A stretch of 64,000 nt of DNA from Parietaria judaica (GCA_954871525.1 OX940869.1:14377001-14441000); one strand, 5' to 3'; shown: positions 48,633 through 60,659, counted from the stretch's first letter. The notes: generated by a model not told the origin, from the letters alone. Program-made: numbers and translations.

Positions 48633-50570
48633 TTCTAATTCTAATTCTAATTATCTAGATCCAACGGTTGAGATAAATCTTTAAACTGATCTAATGGATC
48701 AAATTAGTTTAGGATAAAATCAAATATTAAAAGATTTAATAAAATCCTAATTCGAATTTATCCAAATATATAATTGGAAATTAATATATTATATTTATAA
48801 TTAATTAATATCCAATCCGACGGTAAAGATTAAATCTTAGACCGATCTAACGGATATAATTAATAAGTTGAATTCGAAAAATAAAACTTGGTTACCAAGT
48901 TTTTAATTTCGAATATATCAATTATCTTAATCCAACGGTTGATGTTAAATCATAACCGATCCAATGGATTAAATTGATTTTAGGGTTTTTCTCAAATACC
49001 AAAACATTTGGTACTTATGCCGCAATTATGAAAAGACCAAAGCCTATCCATTCGAATGTCATATGGTTCCACATTCCAAGGCATAATTCGATTTTACACA
49101 TATAATATATATAAATATATATTATTTACATATTAATATAAATCTATTAATTATTAATAAGATATTAATAATCAAATTTCTAATAATCAAATTATATCAA
49201 TATCCTCTGATCTCAATATCACACATTCAAATTTCATGGTGACACACCATCATTTAAATTCGTGACATGTGATTTAATTTCATAGTTTACCGAAACGATC
49301 ACAAACTTAGAAATTCTCTAAATCACAAAACCGTGCGTCGAAACGACTCGGTTCCAAGAGAAAAGTTTCTTAGAATTTAATTTCCAACAACTTTCATGTT
49401 GACAGAAAATCCAAATTCTACTTTCTTTTATCAGTTAATTTCGGTTACCAAGATATGGTACTTTTGCCACGCTACTGATAAAACTATCTGATGTCTATCA
49501 CAGACTTCAGTTTTATAAGTCTTGCCAAATGATCAAAAACATCTCAAAATGTTTCTATCACGTACGTATCATCCATTACGGAGCTATCCTGGGGACCATG
49601 GACCCGTATCACTTAAGCTCCAACGAACTGCTAGGGTGTTCGTCGAACCTCGGTGTTATTCCACTATAAACCCGAGACTGCACTCTTTAATGATACAGTA
49701 TATATTATTCCCTTAATTACAGCAGAGTGTCCATTGATACAATCAAATTCGGGTTATTGATCTTTCACTTGATGATCCACACATGAGCATGCGGTTTCTA
49801 CCGTTATGCCCCTCATTGCATTTTCATCCTTTAATCAGTCAGTAATATCATGAATAACCCACTTACGGTTTTGATTCATAAGTTGCGCACGGGTACCTCT
49901 CATTTCTCACCACCGACAATCAAGGGAATCATCATGACTCTAAAGAGAGTTGTGTGATGCCCATGTCTATGACCAAGCTACCCTTACTGCTGACTATCAT
50001 GTTCCCAAAATAATAGTGTTGGGAACAACGGTAATATATTGTGTTATTTAACGGTTAAATCAAAGAACAATCAAGCCAGCAGCTCGGACTCAAGATCACT
50101 CAGGACTTAGATCGAATATCCATTTGATCATCTACTAGTGACTCAACTCCAAGTTATCAGTGACGGTCTTATATGATAACTTCCGGAGTTTAAGTCAGGT
50201 ACAATCCAGTATGAAGACACTTCATACTTAATGCACTTCTAGTGAGTGTGACACACACAAAATTCATAATAGAATTGTCACTTAGTCACATTAATGACCT
50301 TATACGATTAATGGGCTCCCACCCAGTTAATCAGGTCACGGACATTTTAAGTTCATTTATTATGATTATTAATTCTTCCTCACATTGACTCTGTTGTGAT
50401 AATAATAACATAATTGCATCATTTATGAACTAAGGATCAAACATTCCATTTTACTCTACCAGAAACTATAATAAGATTATCATAATAAGCACCATCTTTA
50501 TTCAACGACTTGTCATAATATTTTACAAATGGATAAAAAATATCTTGTTTAAGGACACACATGTCCAACA
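47830..50570 (-). mobile_element. Copia 5' LTR, 2.7 kb
   Basis: On the minus strand it runs TGTTGGACATG...CCCAACA. A minus-strand TATA box CCTATAAATAGGG is at about 48369-48381. Long (TA)n lies at 48585-48627. Short reading frames in it are chance. At 2741 bp it is long for a copia LTR. Confidence 0.8.
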
Positions 50571-51906
50571 AGGATAACCCTTAAGGGGTTGAGTCGTCAT
50601 CACCAAAACGGTGTGAGACTGGAAATAGGGTCGAAGTTTCCGCGCCGAGGTTATCATAGCCAAAGCTAGTTTCTCCATGGCGGGATACCTGGTTTCTATG
50701 TCTTCCAACGACTTGCTAACATAGAAAATCGGTTTCTGTTCGCTTCTATCCTCCCTAACGATCACGCCCCTAACAGCTGAAAGGGATACTTCCAAGTATA
50801 GCAGTAGTGGTTCTCCCGTTATTGGTCGGGATAGTACCGGTGGCGTTGAGAGGTACATTTTGAGGTCTTGGAATGCCTTCTCGCATTCTTCAGTCCATTC
50901 GAATTTTTTGTTGCCCCTCAGGTTTTTGTAGAAGGGCAGACACTTATCCGTGGATCGCGAGATGAACTGATTAAGGGCTGCTATTCTCCCGGTTAATCTC
51001 TGCGTTTCCCGAACAGTCCTCGGGGATGGCATGTTCAGAAAAAGCTTTGATCTGATCCGGGTTGGCCTCTATTCCTCGTTGGGTTACTAAGTAACCGAGG
51101 AACTTTCCATATGTTACCCCGAATGTACATTTGGCAGGGTTAAGCTTCATTTGATACTTCCGGAGTATCGCGAAGCATTCTTCCAAGTGTGACACATGGT
51201 CTGTAGCCTTGGTAGATTTTACGAGCATATCGTCGATGTAGACCTCCATTGTTTTACCGAGCTGCTCGGCGAACATCTGGTTGACTAATCGTTGGTACGT
51301 CGCTCCTGCGTTCTTGAGTCCGAAGGGCATTACTTTCTAGCAGTAAATTCCCCGGTCAGTCACGAACGCGGTTTTCTCTTGGTCTTCGGGATGCATCAAG
51401 ATTTGATTATATCCCGAGAATGCGTCTATAAAGGGCAGCAGTTCGTGTCCGCAGGTTGCTTCCACTAAGCGATCGATGTGAGGCATAAGGAAACTGTCCT
51501 TCGGACATGCTTTGTTCAGGTCGGTGAAGTCGATACAGGCTCTTTCCTTCCCGTTCTTCTTTTTTACCACTACCGTGTTCACTAGCCAATCCGGGTATTT
51601 TACCTCCCGGATGGAGCCAGTTTTGAGTAGTCTCTCGACCTCATCGTTTACCATCTGGGCCCGGTCAGGTCCCAGTTTTTTCTTCTTTTGTTTCACCGGT
51701 TTGTGACTCGGGTCTACGTTGAGGCAATGGGCGGATATCCTTGGGTTGATTCTCGGCATATGTTTGTCGGACCACGCGAAGCAGTCGTGGTTCCTTGTGA
51801 GGAACTTGATTAGCTTTTTCCTGACGTCATTTTCCAAGTTGACCCCGATTCCTACTTTGTGGTCGGGATTTTGTGGGTCGATCTGGACCTGGTGCGTCAT
51901 TTCCAA
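50571..51906 (-). pseudogene. Gypsy reverse transcriptase and start of RNase H
   Basis: The minus frame shows RT motifs in order: DWLVNTVVVKKKNGKERACI, DFTDLNKACPKDSF, AFSGYNQILMHPEDQEKTAF, MPFGLKNAGATYQRLVNQMF, and the catalytic YIDDMLVKS. Connection and early RNase H follow (FEWTEECEKAF, PLLLYLEVS, KPIFYVSKSLEDIETRYP). A TAG at 51337 and a frameshift near 51030 break it. The copia insertion cuts it at 50571. Tat/Athila-type sequence. Confidence 0.88.
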
Positions 51907-52052
51907 GTCGGGCCTTCGTTACCGTCATCCCTTTCTTGAGCTGAGCCTTTATATTTTACCGACATTAATTGCTATTGGTCGGTTTTTGGCGCTTTTGCCC
52001 GCGTCTGAGGCGTGTGAGACATCCGGAAGGACGTCATGTAGCAGATTCGGGC

Positions 52053-52679
52053 CTATTTTTTGTTACCCTTTACTTCTGTGATAGATCCGTCCGCTCTTGG
52101 GAAGCGGATGGTTTTGTGGTAGGTGGATGGCACGGCCTTCGTCAAATGGATCCAAAGTCTTCCAAGGATCATATTGTAGGCCGTGGGGCAGTCCAGTACC
52201 AGGAAATTTTTTATCTTGCCTATTGCACAGGCGACAATGGACAGTCTGACTGTCCTCAGGGTGTCGACCGTTTCTCCGCTGAAACCGGTCAGAGGGATAT
52301 TCCCCCTATTGATTTCTGTCTCATTTACCCTCATCTTTTGTAGACACGACAAGAAGATCACGTCTACCGAACTACCATTGTCGACCAGGATTCGGTCGGT
52401 TGTATAGCCGGAGACTAGGAGGGAGATGACCAGAACGTCATCATGAGGTCCGACCAGGGTCGATGCCTCACTGTCTTTGAATAAGATTTCATAGTCGGGT
52501 TCTTCCCGCGGGAGGATCACGGGGCCGGTTTTTAATCTCCTCTGGTTAGCTTTGATGGAGCTGATAGAGTTCCCGTAGAACTGTGATCCTCCAACGATGG
52601 TGTAGATTTTTTCGATCGCCTCTTCGGTCACCGGTTCCTCCAGATCTTCCGACTCCTGGTCGGCTTGTTCTTCCAACAT
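52053..52679 (-). pseudogene. Gypsy aspartic protease region
   Basis: Contains the retropepsin active site RILVDNGSSVDVIF and the typical downstream LDCPTAYNMILGRLWIH. It lies in the same frame as gag (54518-52848); the intervening stops are TAA at 52848 and TAG near 52771, both former Gln codons. It ends at another TAG (52053) within the context KGNK[stop]ARICY. Confidence 0.85.
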
Positions 52680-52847
52680 GAGGACTTTTCCTTGCTTGTT
52701 GGGGGGAGGGTTACTGCCTTTGGTTGGTTGCTTCTGCTCGAGCTTCGCGCCATTGCCCTGGTTAGCATTCGGCTATTGGGCCTGCTCGGCACGCTCCCCT
52801 TCTGACCTAAAGAAGTCCAATGGCAGATCTCTGAGCTTGCCCTTCAA

Positions 52848-54518
52848 TTATTTGTTGGCGAGACGGGCCCGCAAGACAACGCAATTTTTGGTATGGTGTC
52901 CATACGTCTGGTGGAATTTACACCAGGCGCTGAGGTCCCTGTTATTGGGCGCCATATCATCGGCGCCCATGTACAGTTCTCCTTGGTCGTCGACTTCAGC
53001 TTCTTCCTCAGCTTTCGAGCTCAGATTGTAGACCTGGTTCTGGGGGCGCGCTCTTCCCCCGGGTTGGGATACTTCGTGTTGGAAATTCCCGTGCTGGGGA
53101 TTGGATCCCCTGGTAGGAACGTGGTTCCTGGGGCCCTTGATGGGGGGTGGTTTCCCATTCCTTGACTGGGGTGGATTCACCCCGGGCCTTGGTACATTCG
53201 GTGATGACCCGAATTTTCTCTTTAGAGCTTCGTGCTCCTTGTCATGCTTGATCCAATTGGAGGCACGATGGATCACGTCCTCTATTGAGGTGTACCAGTT
53301 GAACAGAATGTCGGTCTTAAATTTGAAGTCGTACCATAGTCCGGTGGTTAGAGCAGCAAGGGCTGTTTCGTCCGCTAGTCCCTTAATCCGGACCATTTTA
53401 GCCTTGAACCTCATCATGAAATCTCTGAGAGGCTCGTTTGCCCTTTGATGTAGGGCGTACAGGTTTGCCACAGTGGTCTCGGTTTCCATGAACATGGAAA
53501 AATGTTTGAGGAACACCATGGTTAGTTGCTCAAAATTATTGATCAATCTTGGTTCCAACTTAGAGAACAATTCCATTGCTGCCCCCGTGAGGTTTTCAGC
53601 AAAGTACTGGCAACGCCCAGCGTCCAGCTCATGGGCATCCAGATTCGGCCGCCCCATTGCGATTATGAATGCTCTCAGGTGCACCTTTGGGTCGGTGGTA
53701 CCGTCGTACCTGGGCAAGTAAATCTGCCCGCCATGACTCAAGCGCGTGTCCGTGATAGCCGACGAGAAAGGGGTTCTCGTCGACTCTTCGACCAGACACT
53801 CGATTTTGGGGGCGGCAAATACCGCGTTGTGTACTCGGGAGTCCACTTTGGAGAGTTTCTCTCCTATTTGCTTCATGGTGCGTTAGAGGTCATCCAGGTC
53901 GGAGCTGTTCTGGGACGAAGGCTCAGCTTGAGTATGCTGAGGGTATGGGCCTGCTTGCCTGCCCTCTGGTCGCAGATGGTAGTTGCTTGTCCCATAAGGG
54001 GTAGAGTAGCTCGGATTCTCCGCTCGAGAAGGGCTCGAGACCTGAGCTCCTGTCGGGTGGTTGCGAGATTGCTGATAGGGTGTATTTCTTCCAAAATCAG
54101 GCTGATTAGTTCCGAACATGGGAGCTCGGAACTGGGGGGTGTCGATGCTCAATGGTAACGGCAGTGCGCCCGTGGGCGTGTCCCTCGAAAGAGGTGGCGT
54201 GCTCGGGGGTGTGCCTCTCAGAAGAGGCGGTTGGGTGATTCTCCGGGCTCGGGGATCGTTCGAGTCCAAGAAGTCAAAGTGGACCGCATTGACCCGCTCG
54301 TGATTCCTTTGCCCAGAGGTTTGCCCGGGCTCGTTCACAGAGTAGGGCATCTGCTCGAACAGGGTCTGGCTGCCCATGAGGAGCTCAATTTGCCTTTTGA
54401 GCTCTTCATTTTCGGCTGCCTTTTCTTGGAGCTGGGTTCTCAGAGCCTGCCCTTCTGCATCCAGGTCAGGAGTTGCCTCCACCGGAGCGTCAGAGACAGG
54501 ATTCTCTCCCGAACTCAT
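52848..54518 (-). pseudogene. Gypsy gag
   Basis: Starts MSSGENPVSDAPVEATPD with a coiled coil (QLQEKAAENEELKRQIELL). After one TAA stop at 53883 it continues in frame with the retrotransposon gag domain (YDGTTDPKVHLRAFI, FAENLTGAAMELFSKLEP, QLTMVFLKHF, LRDFMMRFKAKM). Near the C-terminus a zinc-knuckle-like CKFHQTYGHHTKNC is seen. About 556 codons in all. The structural protein would form the particle in the cytoplasm. Confidence 0.87.
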
Positions 54519-54557
54519 CGTGTGTCGAGTATGACAGAGTTAGCGAGATCAAAGTTT

Positions 54558-54576
54558 CCCACAGACGGTGCCAAAT
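54558..54576 (-). other. Gypsy primer-binding site
   Basis: Minus-strand ATTTGGCACCGTCTGTGGG follows the 5' LTR end CAACA and is typical of Tat-type leaders. Confidence 0.75.
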
Positions 54577-55551
54577 TGTTGACGTGGTTTCGCGCACCAA
54601 CAGTCACGTGAATTATGAGTGAGATTTCGATTTGAGGATGCTAAGAACTTTGTGGATCTTTACCTCCGCGTTGTCAATAATTTCGACAATAACAAAAAGA
54701 TGGAAAATGAAACAAACAAAACACCAGAGGTTTTTTAGAGAGGTTCGTCCCAATGCAGTAGTTGACTACGTCCTCTGTAAGTTTATTGATTTGAAAGAGA
54801 TCAATCAGAACCACAAGCCGATTCGGAGATGATAAGAAGAAAAGATTAAAACACTCTGAAAAATACAAAGTGAATGCTTGCGTGCGTGTGATAGGGCTGT
54901 CTTCTTGCTTTTATAGGCCTTCCATTTTTTCTCGTTGGTAGTGGACGTTAGTAGTGACTTCGAGTTCGGAATTTGACTTGCTGTCGAGCTGACACGTGGG
55001 CCAAATTCTGAGAGGATTGCGCAGTGGTGGACTTTGACTTGACATCGTGGGAATTTGAATCTTGGTCGTGGTGATTTTTCTGGTCGGGCTCTGGAGGTTT
55101 GAATTGAGGTTGTTGACTTGGTCTGCCCGGGCTTTACTATTTAATGTGCTTCTGCTCGGATCCCTTTATGGCAGTTTCTGCTCGGGACGAGTTTCTCAGC
55201 TTTGGGATAGCAGGCCTAGTCGGGCCTGGGCTTTAGCCAAGTGTATTGGGTTTTTGCTTCGGGCTGATGTGGTCTCTATGCTTTGCTCGGGTCCTTTATC
55301 TCCTGGGCTCTCTACTCGTGTCCCTTTGGAGCATTTTCTGCTCGGGACGAGCCTTCACATATTGGGCTTTTTTTATTCTTATCGGGCTTCAACACTGTTA
55401 AATGTTTTTTGGGCTTTTGGGCCATGTATCTCACAAGCCCATTCGTGTGAATACTAAATTATATTCACAACTTTTGTTTTAATTTACATAAGCCGTAAAT
55501 TTAATTGATGACCTTACTATTCCGATTACGGAAAGAATTTGCACATCAACA
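54577..55551 (-). mobile_element. 5' LTR of the gypsy element
   Basis: Starts (+) TGTTGACGTGG and ends ACATCAACA. Minus-strand TATAAAAG at 54908-54915 is the promoter. Compared with 39250-40179 it has many substitutions and small indels, and it lacks the CTCACACTCTTTTTCTCTC segment of the other copy. Confidence 0.88.
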
Positions 55552-55878
55552 CCGTTAACTCTTGCCACGTGGACAAATCTATTTTGTTCAGTGTAATCAT
55601 TAGAGGTTTAATTAGTTAAATTAAATAGTATTAATTAGGGATTTAATTCGTTAATTTTTTCGTAAACGAGACTGATGTGGGCTCGTCTACGTGGCAAAAA
55701 AATTTATGTCAGCAACCCACGTTTGTCCACGTGGCTAAAGTTAACGGGTAAGTTAACGACGTTATGAGAATGGAGTGGTCAACTCTCCAAATGCGGCTTT
55801 AAATATTTTTGTCACCACTTTTCAACTTTGGGTACACGAGAGGTACTTTGACCAAACTTTAAGTATTTTTACCGGAAT
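55552..55878. mobile_element. Foldback (Mutator-like) element, copy 4, left arm truncated
   Basis: Follows the copy at 7113 closely from CCGTTAACTCTTGCC through the spacer to TTTTACCGGAATTAAAG. It lacks the outer 130 bp or so of its left arm, because the gypsy LTR abuts it at 55551/55552. Confidence 0.7.
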
Positions 55879-56891
55879 TAAAGAATTTAGTTGTTTTTTT
55901 GTTCGTTCGTGTTGTTTTCTCGTGTCAACTAATATTTACGAAATATTTACGAAAGCGTGCACCAACTTTAATGTGTAATGAGATATAGAGAATTCTTGAC
56001 ATAAGAGTATACAACTAATTTCTAACTATCTAATAATGTTTCTTTAAACTCACCAAGAGAGTCAAAAGTGTGTATCTGCCTTGTTATCATTCCTTGTGGT
56101 TTCCTTTTAATTGTATTTTTATTATGGAAATTGTACGAAATACCCATTTGTGTCAAACCTTTTAAAAAACTACTCATTGTGTGTTAAAAAACTACCCATA
56201 ATGGGTAAGTTTTTAAAAAGTTTGCACAAAATGAGTATTTCGTCAATTAACCCTTTTATTATAAGTTAATGTAATTAGTGAGATGAGTTTGAAGGCGGCC
56301 CCAAACCGCAATTCCGGTGGTCGTGGCGGATCTACTGCCAACGCTAGAGTGGTCGTGGCCCCCCTTTTTCCGACGTCAAATGAGTTCGACTCTCCGGCGA
56401 CATTATTTATTCTCGAGCTTAAGGAGGTTGAAGAAGATGGGTTCTTATGGTGCTATTACCATTTTATCCTTGAATTTTTAAAGTTATTACAAAAGACCTA
56501 CAACATTACATTAACATTTTTACCCTTGTATTTTAAGTTTATTACACTAGAGTAAAAATCCTAAAGCTTTTTATTAATAGTTTTTTCAATTTATAATTTT
56601 TGCCCTTGTACTTAGGGTTATTACACAAGATATTATAATTCAAGATATATATAATTTTTGCTTTATACTTAGGTTTATTAAACAAGATATATATAATTTT
56701 GTAATTCAAGATATTAAAAATCACTAATGACTATTATTTGTACATTAAATATATAAAATGGTTATCGTGATAATTAATAAAATTATAATTTTTTCAATAA
56801 ACATTTAAAATAAAAATTTTGAAAGGTTTTTCATTAGATTATATAAAAGCAAAATTTTAGATGATATATAAAAGAGAAAATGGCGACATAA
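55879..56891. other. AT-rich intergenic stretch
   Basis: Near 56100-56250 a small inverted repeat (AAATACCCATTTGTG against AAATGAGTATTTCG; ACTACCCATAATGGGTAAG) may be a decayed MITE. A 90-codon frame at 56283-56555 has no recognisable domain and is not called. Confidence 0.45.
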
Positions 56892-57232
56892 GAGCATCTC
56901 CAATGAGACGGCATTACGCCATTTTTGGTGTGATTTTTACACCAAACTTCTCCAACGAGACTTCAAAAATCCCATCATTTTAGTGAAATGGAATAGTGTT
57001 GCACTATATTTGGTGTGATACTATTCACAACACCAAACACTATTTACTTACTTTATTAGTATATTGATAAAGTAAATAAATATTAATTGAATATATAAAA
57101 GAAATATTAATAAAATATTAAACGAATAGTATTTGATATAATATTTGGTGTTGTGGTTGGAGTAGAAAGTATTTTTGGTGTTAAAACTTCACTAAGATAA
57201 TGTAATTTTTAGTGCTGTGGTTGGAGATGCTC
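56892..57232. mobile_element. Tourist-like MITE (PIF/Harbinger)
   Basis: Termini GAGCATCTCCAATG and GGTTGGAGATGCTC are inverted copies of the classic plant Tourist-type terminus. TAA flanks both ends (56889-56891 and 57233-57235), the expected 3-bp duplication. The 341-bp interior is AT-rich and non-coding, with repeated GGTGT words. Confidence 0.88.
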
Positions 57233-57467
57233 TAAGTAACCAAAGTCTTTGAAAAATTGACATTAAGTTCTCATTCTTTTTTTCGATGGCAAAAGTTGTC
57301 AAACTCTTATTTCGATTATCAAATGTATGTTAATTTACGAGAAATTAATTTGCCGTCTAAACTTGATCATAAATAAAACAATTACATAATCAATAAGAAC
57401 GACATGCAATTTAAGACCCCATATATCTACTTTTCATTCTCATCTACAACAATAATGAACTTTAAAA

Positions 57468-58001
57468 CAAGGTTCAACTTTTCCACGATTATCTTCGATA
57501 ATCTTCAATTATCCATCTTGCCGATAATTATCGACAAGACGGCCATGCCAGTACTTTTCCATAATTTTTATCAAAAATCGACAAACATCTCAAAAAATAA
57601 CAAAAATATAGTACTTTTCAAAAAATTTGCACTTTTCAATAATCTTATTCGAGTATTTACATATGTGAGAGTGATTAAGATATCAACCCTTCAAAACCCA
57701 TCTAATCAGCTTAACAAAAATATTTTATTTACTTATGTTTGAGTATAAAATAATTTTATTTTCGAAATTTTAATATTTTATCAACATTATAAACTTAGTA
57801 AATATATTTTTAAAAATATTTTAGTAATATTTCATCGATAATACTCCATAAGTGTCGATGATCCATCGATAATCCTGAATAAGTGTTGGTAACTATAATC
57901 TACAGTGTTTATTAACTTTCCATCGATTAATCGACAAGCAAACAATAAATCCATCGAAAACGACAAGCAATTTATCAACAAATTCGGCAAATTGTACCTT
58001 G
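57468..58001 (+). mobile_element. Non-autonomous hAT element, copy C (short)
   Basis: Starts CAAGGTTCAACTTTTCC and ends GTACCTTG. CTTTAAAA (57460-57467) and CTTTATAA (58002-58009) flank it, an 8-bp duplication with one mismatch. The right end keeps the CCATCGAT(T/A)AATCGACAAGC-type subterminal repeats of copies A and B. The interior is shortened. Confidence 0.8.
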
Positions 58002-58009
58002 CTTTATAA

Positions 58010-58715
58010 CTTGTAATTTTGTATCCATGTGTGTATAATATATCAAAATTAAATAAATAAACCTATTGATGTGATGTGTGATATTCAGTAATTATTAAAT
58101 TCGTGTGGCTCGTTAAATTAAGTTATATTATTAAATTATACTAAAGTAGTATCCTTGTAGGAAATTATATTTAGTTATATAAGATATTAACCCTTCAAAA
58201 CCCATCTAATCAGCTTAATACGATGACTATTCCTATAATCTTATTGCTTTAAATGTAGTTTCCCAACGTCCAAAAGCTCCATTGAAAGAAGCACCGGATA
58301 GCGAGGGGAACAATTGCTCTAGGCTTCAATACCAAAGACACACTACACTATTCCGCGTACGCCATTGAAATCATCTGATGAAGCCACTAATTCTGAACTG
58401 AAAATGAAAATTGTGCAGAGAGCGACTCAGTCCCTTAGATGTTCATAAATCTGCGATCATTTCCGCAAACTCATTACAGGTCTGCTAGTGACTCATCCTC
58501 GTCGCCCGGCACAAACAAAATCAAACGGATTTAGCTGCTCTCTCTAGTAATGTTTCTCGGAGAGAGACAATTAGATGGTGGAGAAAACAGCACAGATTGT
58601 TGTCGCTTCAAGGGAACGAGTCCGATGGAAATTGAGCTCCCACCGACCAGATAATGAAGCATACTGCCTTTAGTCCTGAGACCCGAACCGGTACCAAAAA
58701 TAAAAATCAAGAATT
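58010..58715 (-). other. Possible 3' part of a minus-strand transcript
   Basis: No coding sequence is recognised. Composition between 58270 and 58680 is less AT-rich than the flanks, like an untranslated exon of the small minus-strand gene at 59041-59512. This is inference only. Confidence 0.3.
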
Positions 58716-59075
58716 TTTAAGATAAGCGACAAATAAGCTAATGTCCCAGTCCGATTTCACCCATGACGACCAGTACCAAAAGTAAAAATCCCGTATTTTT
58801 AAGATAGGTGACAACTAAGCTAATTTCCTAAGTCCCGATTTCACCCCGTGACTTAAGATAGGTGACAAATAAGCTAATTTCCCGGTCCGATTTCACCCAA
58901 TGACTACCAATACCAAAAATAGAAATTCCGAATTTTAAAGATAGGTGACAAATAAGCTAATTTCCCAGTTCCGGTTTCACCCTGTGACTACAGGTACCAA
59001 AAATAAAAATCCTGAATTTTTAAGATAGGTGAGAAATAAGCTAATTTCCCGGTTCCAATTTCACCCCGAGACTAA
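58716..59075. repeat. About 84-bp tandem array, five units
   Basis: Units begin GATA(A/G)G(C/T)GACAAATAAGCTAA at about 58721, 58804 (shortened), 58857, 58940 and 59024. Each contains CCGATTTCACCC-like and TACCAAAAATAAAAATCC-like segments. Confidence 0.88.
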
Positions 59076-59512
59076 AGGGAGTATATAAAACTTGAATTGA
59101 CATTGTGGGGAAGATGATTGTTGAAGAATCAATGAAAGATTGAAGCACAACTGCCCATCCTCCCCAGATCGCTATCGCAGGGAATACTTTCGGATTCAGA
59201 GCGCACCCAGAAAGCGCAACGCCGATACACACAATCCCTGCTTCAAATCCTAACAATGGAAGACAATGTGAGTGGTGTTTCCAGGACCAGGTGGCATTGC
59301 GAGGCCACCGATCGGGATTACCACGGAGCTGATATGGCGTCCGAGCCATTACGCCTGAAGGAACTGAAGATCCCACAGAATTGGTAATGGACGCAAACGA
59401 AAAAGAGAGAAAGAAAAACGGTGAGCTTCAGTGTGTGTAACATTCAGATCATTGACTATGAAATCTCACTGAAATCCGCTAAGATAAGAGGTTTATCATC
59501 ATCAGCCACCAT
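59041..59512 (-). CDS. Putative small two-exon membrane protein, unknown function
   Basis: ATG at 59512 with exon 59512-59470 (donor TTCA|GTGAG) joined in phase to 59354-59041 (acceptor CTTCAG|GCG) gives 118 residues. The protein starts MVADDDKPLILADFS and has two hydrophobic segments (LLGFEAGIVCIGVALSGCAL and VFPAIAIWGGWAVVLQSF). A minus-strand TATA box lies at 59778-59785. The last few residues (VKLEPGN) come from the first unit of the 84-bp array, so the original C-terminus may have been replaced. I do not recognise the family. The model rests on splice signals, the TATA box and hydrophobic pattern. Confidence 0.4.
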
Positions 59513-59777
59513 TACAATACAACACGAAAGGAGAGTGCTCAGACAGCCAAGGGTTACTAATCAGTTTCCGGGTTAGAAGAGACCCGGATCAGAAACTCTA
59601 GTCCACGAAATTTGCTATCATCACCACACTCTGTCAAAGAAATTAGCAGGAAGCCATGGAAGCCAAGTGAGAACCGACCTGGAATCGTGGTGCGAAACCA
59701 GAGAAATGTAAAGAGAAGCGGCTACGAAGAGAGACCTAAAATGAAGACGATGATGAATGTGTCTACGAGATCGACGA

Positions 59778-59785
59778 TATTTATA
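59778..59785 (-). promoter_or_regulatory. TATA box for the small minus-strand gene
   Basis: Minus-strand CCTATAAATATCG, about 265 bp upstream of the putative ATG at 59512. A leader intron is possible (CCAG|GTCGGTT at about 59682). Confidence 0.4.
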
Positions 59786-59915
59786 GGTGGTGTGATAGAA
59801 GCTAGGGTTTATTTGGTGATGAGAATTTGACTGGGCTTTTTGGCGTTTTGGGCCTCAACGTGAGGTTCAATCAACCTTTTCCAAACGATTTGTCTAGTCT
59901 ATATTCGTGATATAA

Positions 59916-60606
59916 GGGTTCATTGCGGCAAAAATACTTAACTTTTGTCAATATTCTCCGATAGGTACCCAGCCTCAATAAACGAAGGTAAAAGTACCTA
60001 ACATTACACTTTTGTCGCCGACCAACTAACGTCGTTACACACCTGCCTACATGGCTGTTAGGCTATCTCATGTGGTGTGCCAAATGGCACAAGCGGCCAC
60101 AAAGCCAAAAGGTTGGGTATTTTCGCCGCCACGTGGCATTTAAAAAATATATTTTTTATTTTTATTTTTTTCTTTCCCGTTAGCTCACATGTTTTAATTT
60201 TTTTTTTTTACACATATCAAACATAATCAAATAATTTTATAAAAGATGTATTTACAAAAATAATATGTTTTATTTTTTTTAAATAATCAAATAATTCCTT
60301 AAAATTTATTAGTTTTAATTTTAAATATTATTTTTTCTTTACCGTGGCACATATTTTAAAAATTTTACATATATCAAATATAATCAAATAATTTTATAAA
60401 AAAGTATCTATAAAAAATATTTTTTGTTTTTCTTGTTGGAGTAATTTATAATATTTAAATACATGATATTATTTAATACACACATATACTGTAAGCGTTG
60501 TTTGATATTATAAAAAAATATTTAATATACACACATGTATCGTAAACCTTGTTTGATATTGTAAAAATAAAAAGAAGAAAAATATTACAAAAAAAACATA
60601 TATTGT

Positions 60607-60659
<53 letters not shown>

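Larger units (their letters stand above)
42899..50570 (-). mobile_element. Ty1/copia element inserted in the gypsy element, 3' truncated
   Basis: Reads right to left: 2.7-kb LTR (47830-50570), PBS, a long non-coding region with a hAT MITE, protease-integrase (44640-43315) and an RT C-terminal fragment (43300-42899). Gag, most of RT, RNase H and the 3' LTR are missing. It splits the gypsy RNase H region at 50570/50571. Confidence 0.85.
39250..55551 (-). mobile_element. Ty3/gypsy element (Tat-like), minus strand, nested and decayed
   Basis: Related end sequences at 39250-40179 and 54577-55551 are its LTRs. The PBS (minus ATTTGGCACCGTCTGTGGG, + 54558-54576) lies beside the right LTR, so the element reads right to left. 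Order: 5' LTR, gag (54518-52848), protease (52679-52053), RT and start of RNase H (51906-50571), a copia insertion (42899-50570), then an antisense gene (40720-42723, + strand), polypurine tract and 3' LTR. The rest of RNase H and the integrase are missing. The left LTR lacks its outermost 65 bp or so. LTRs differ by many substitutions and indels, so the element is old. Confidence 0.88.

Noticed and set aside
56283..56555. 90-codon + frame
   Set aside because: No domain, promoter or splice context; the second half is AT-rich repeat-like sequence.
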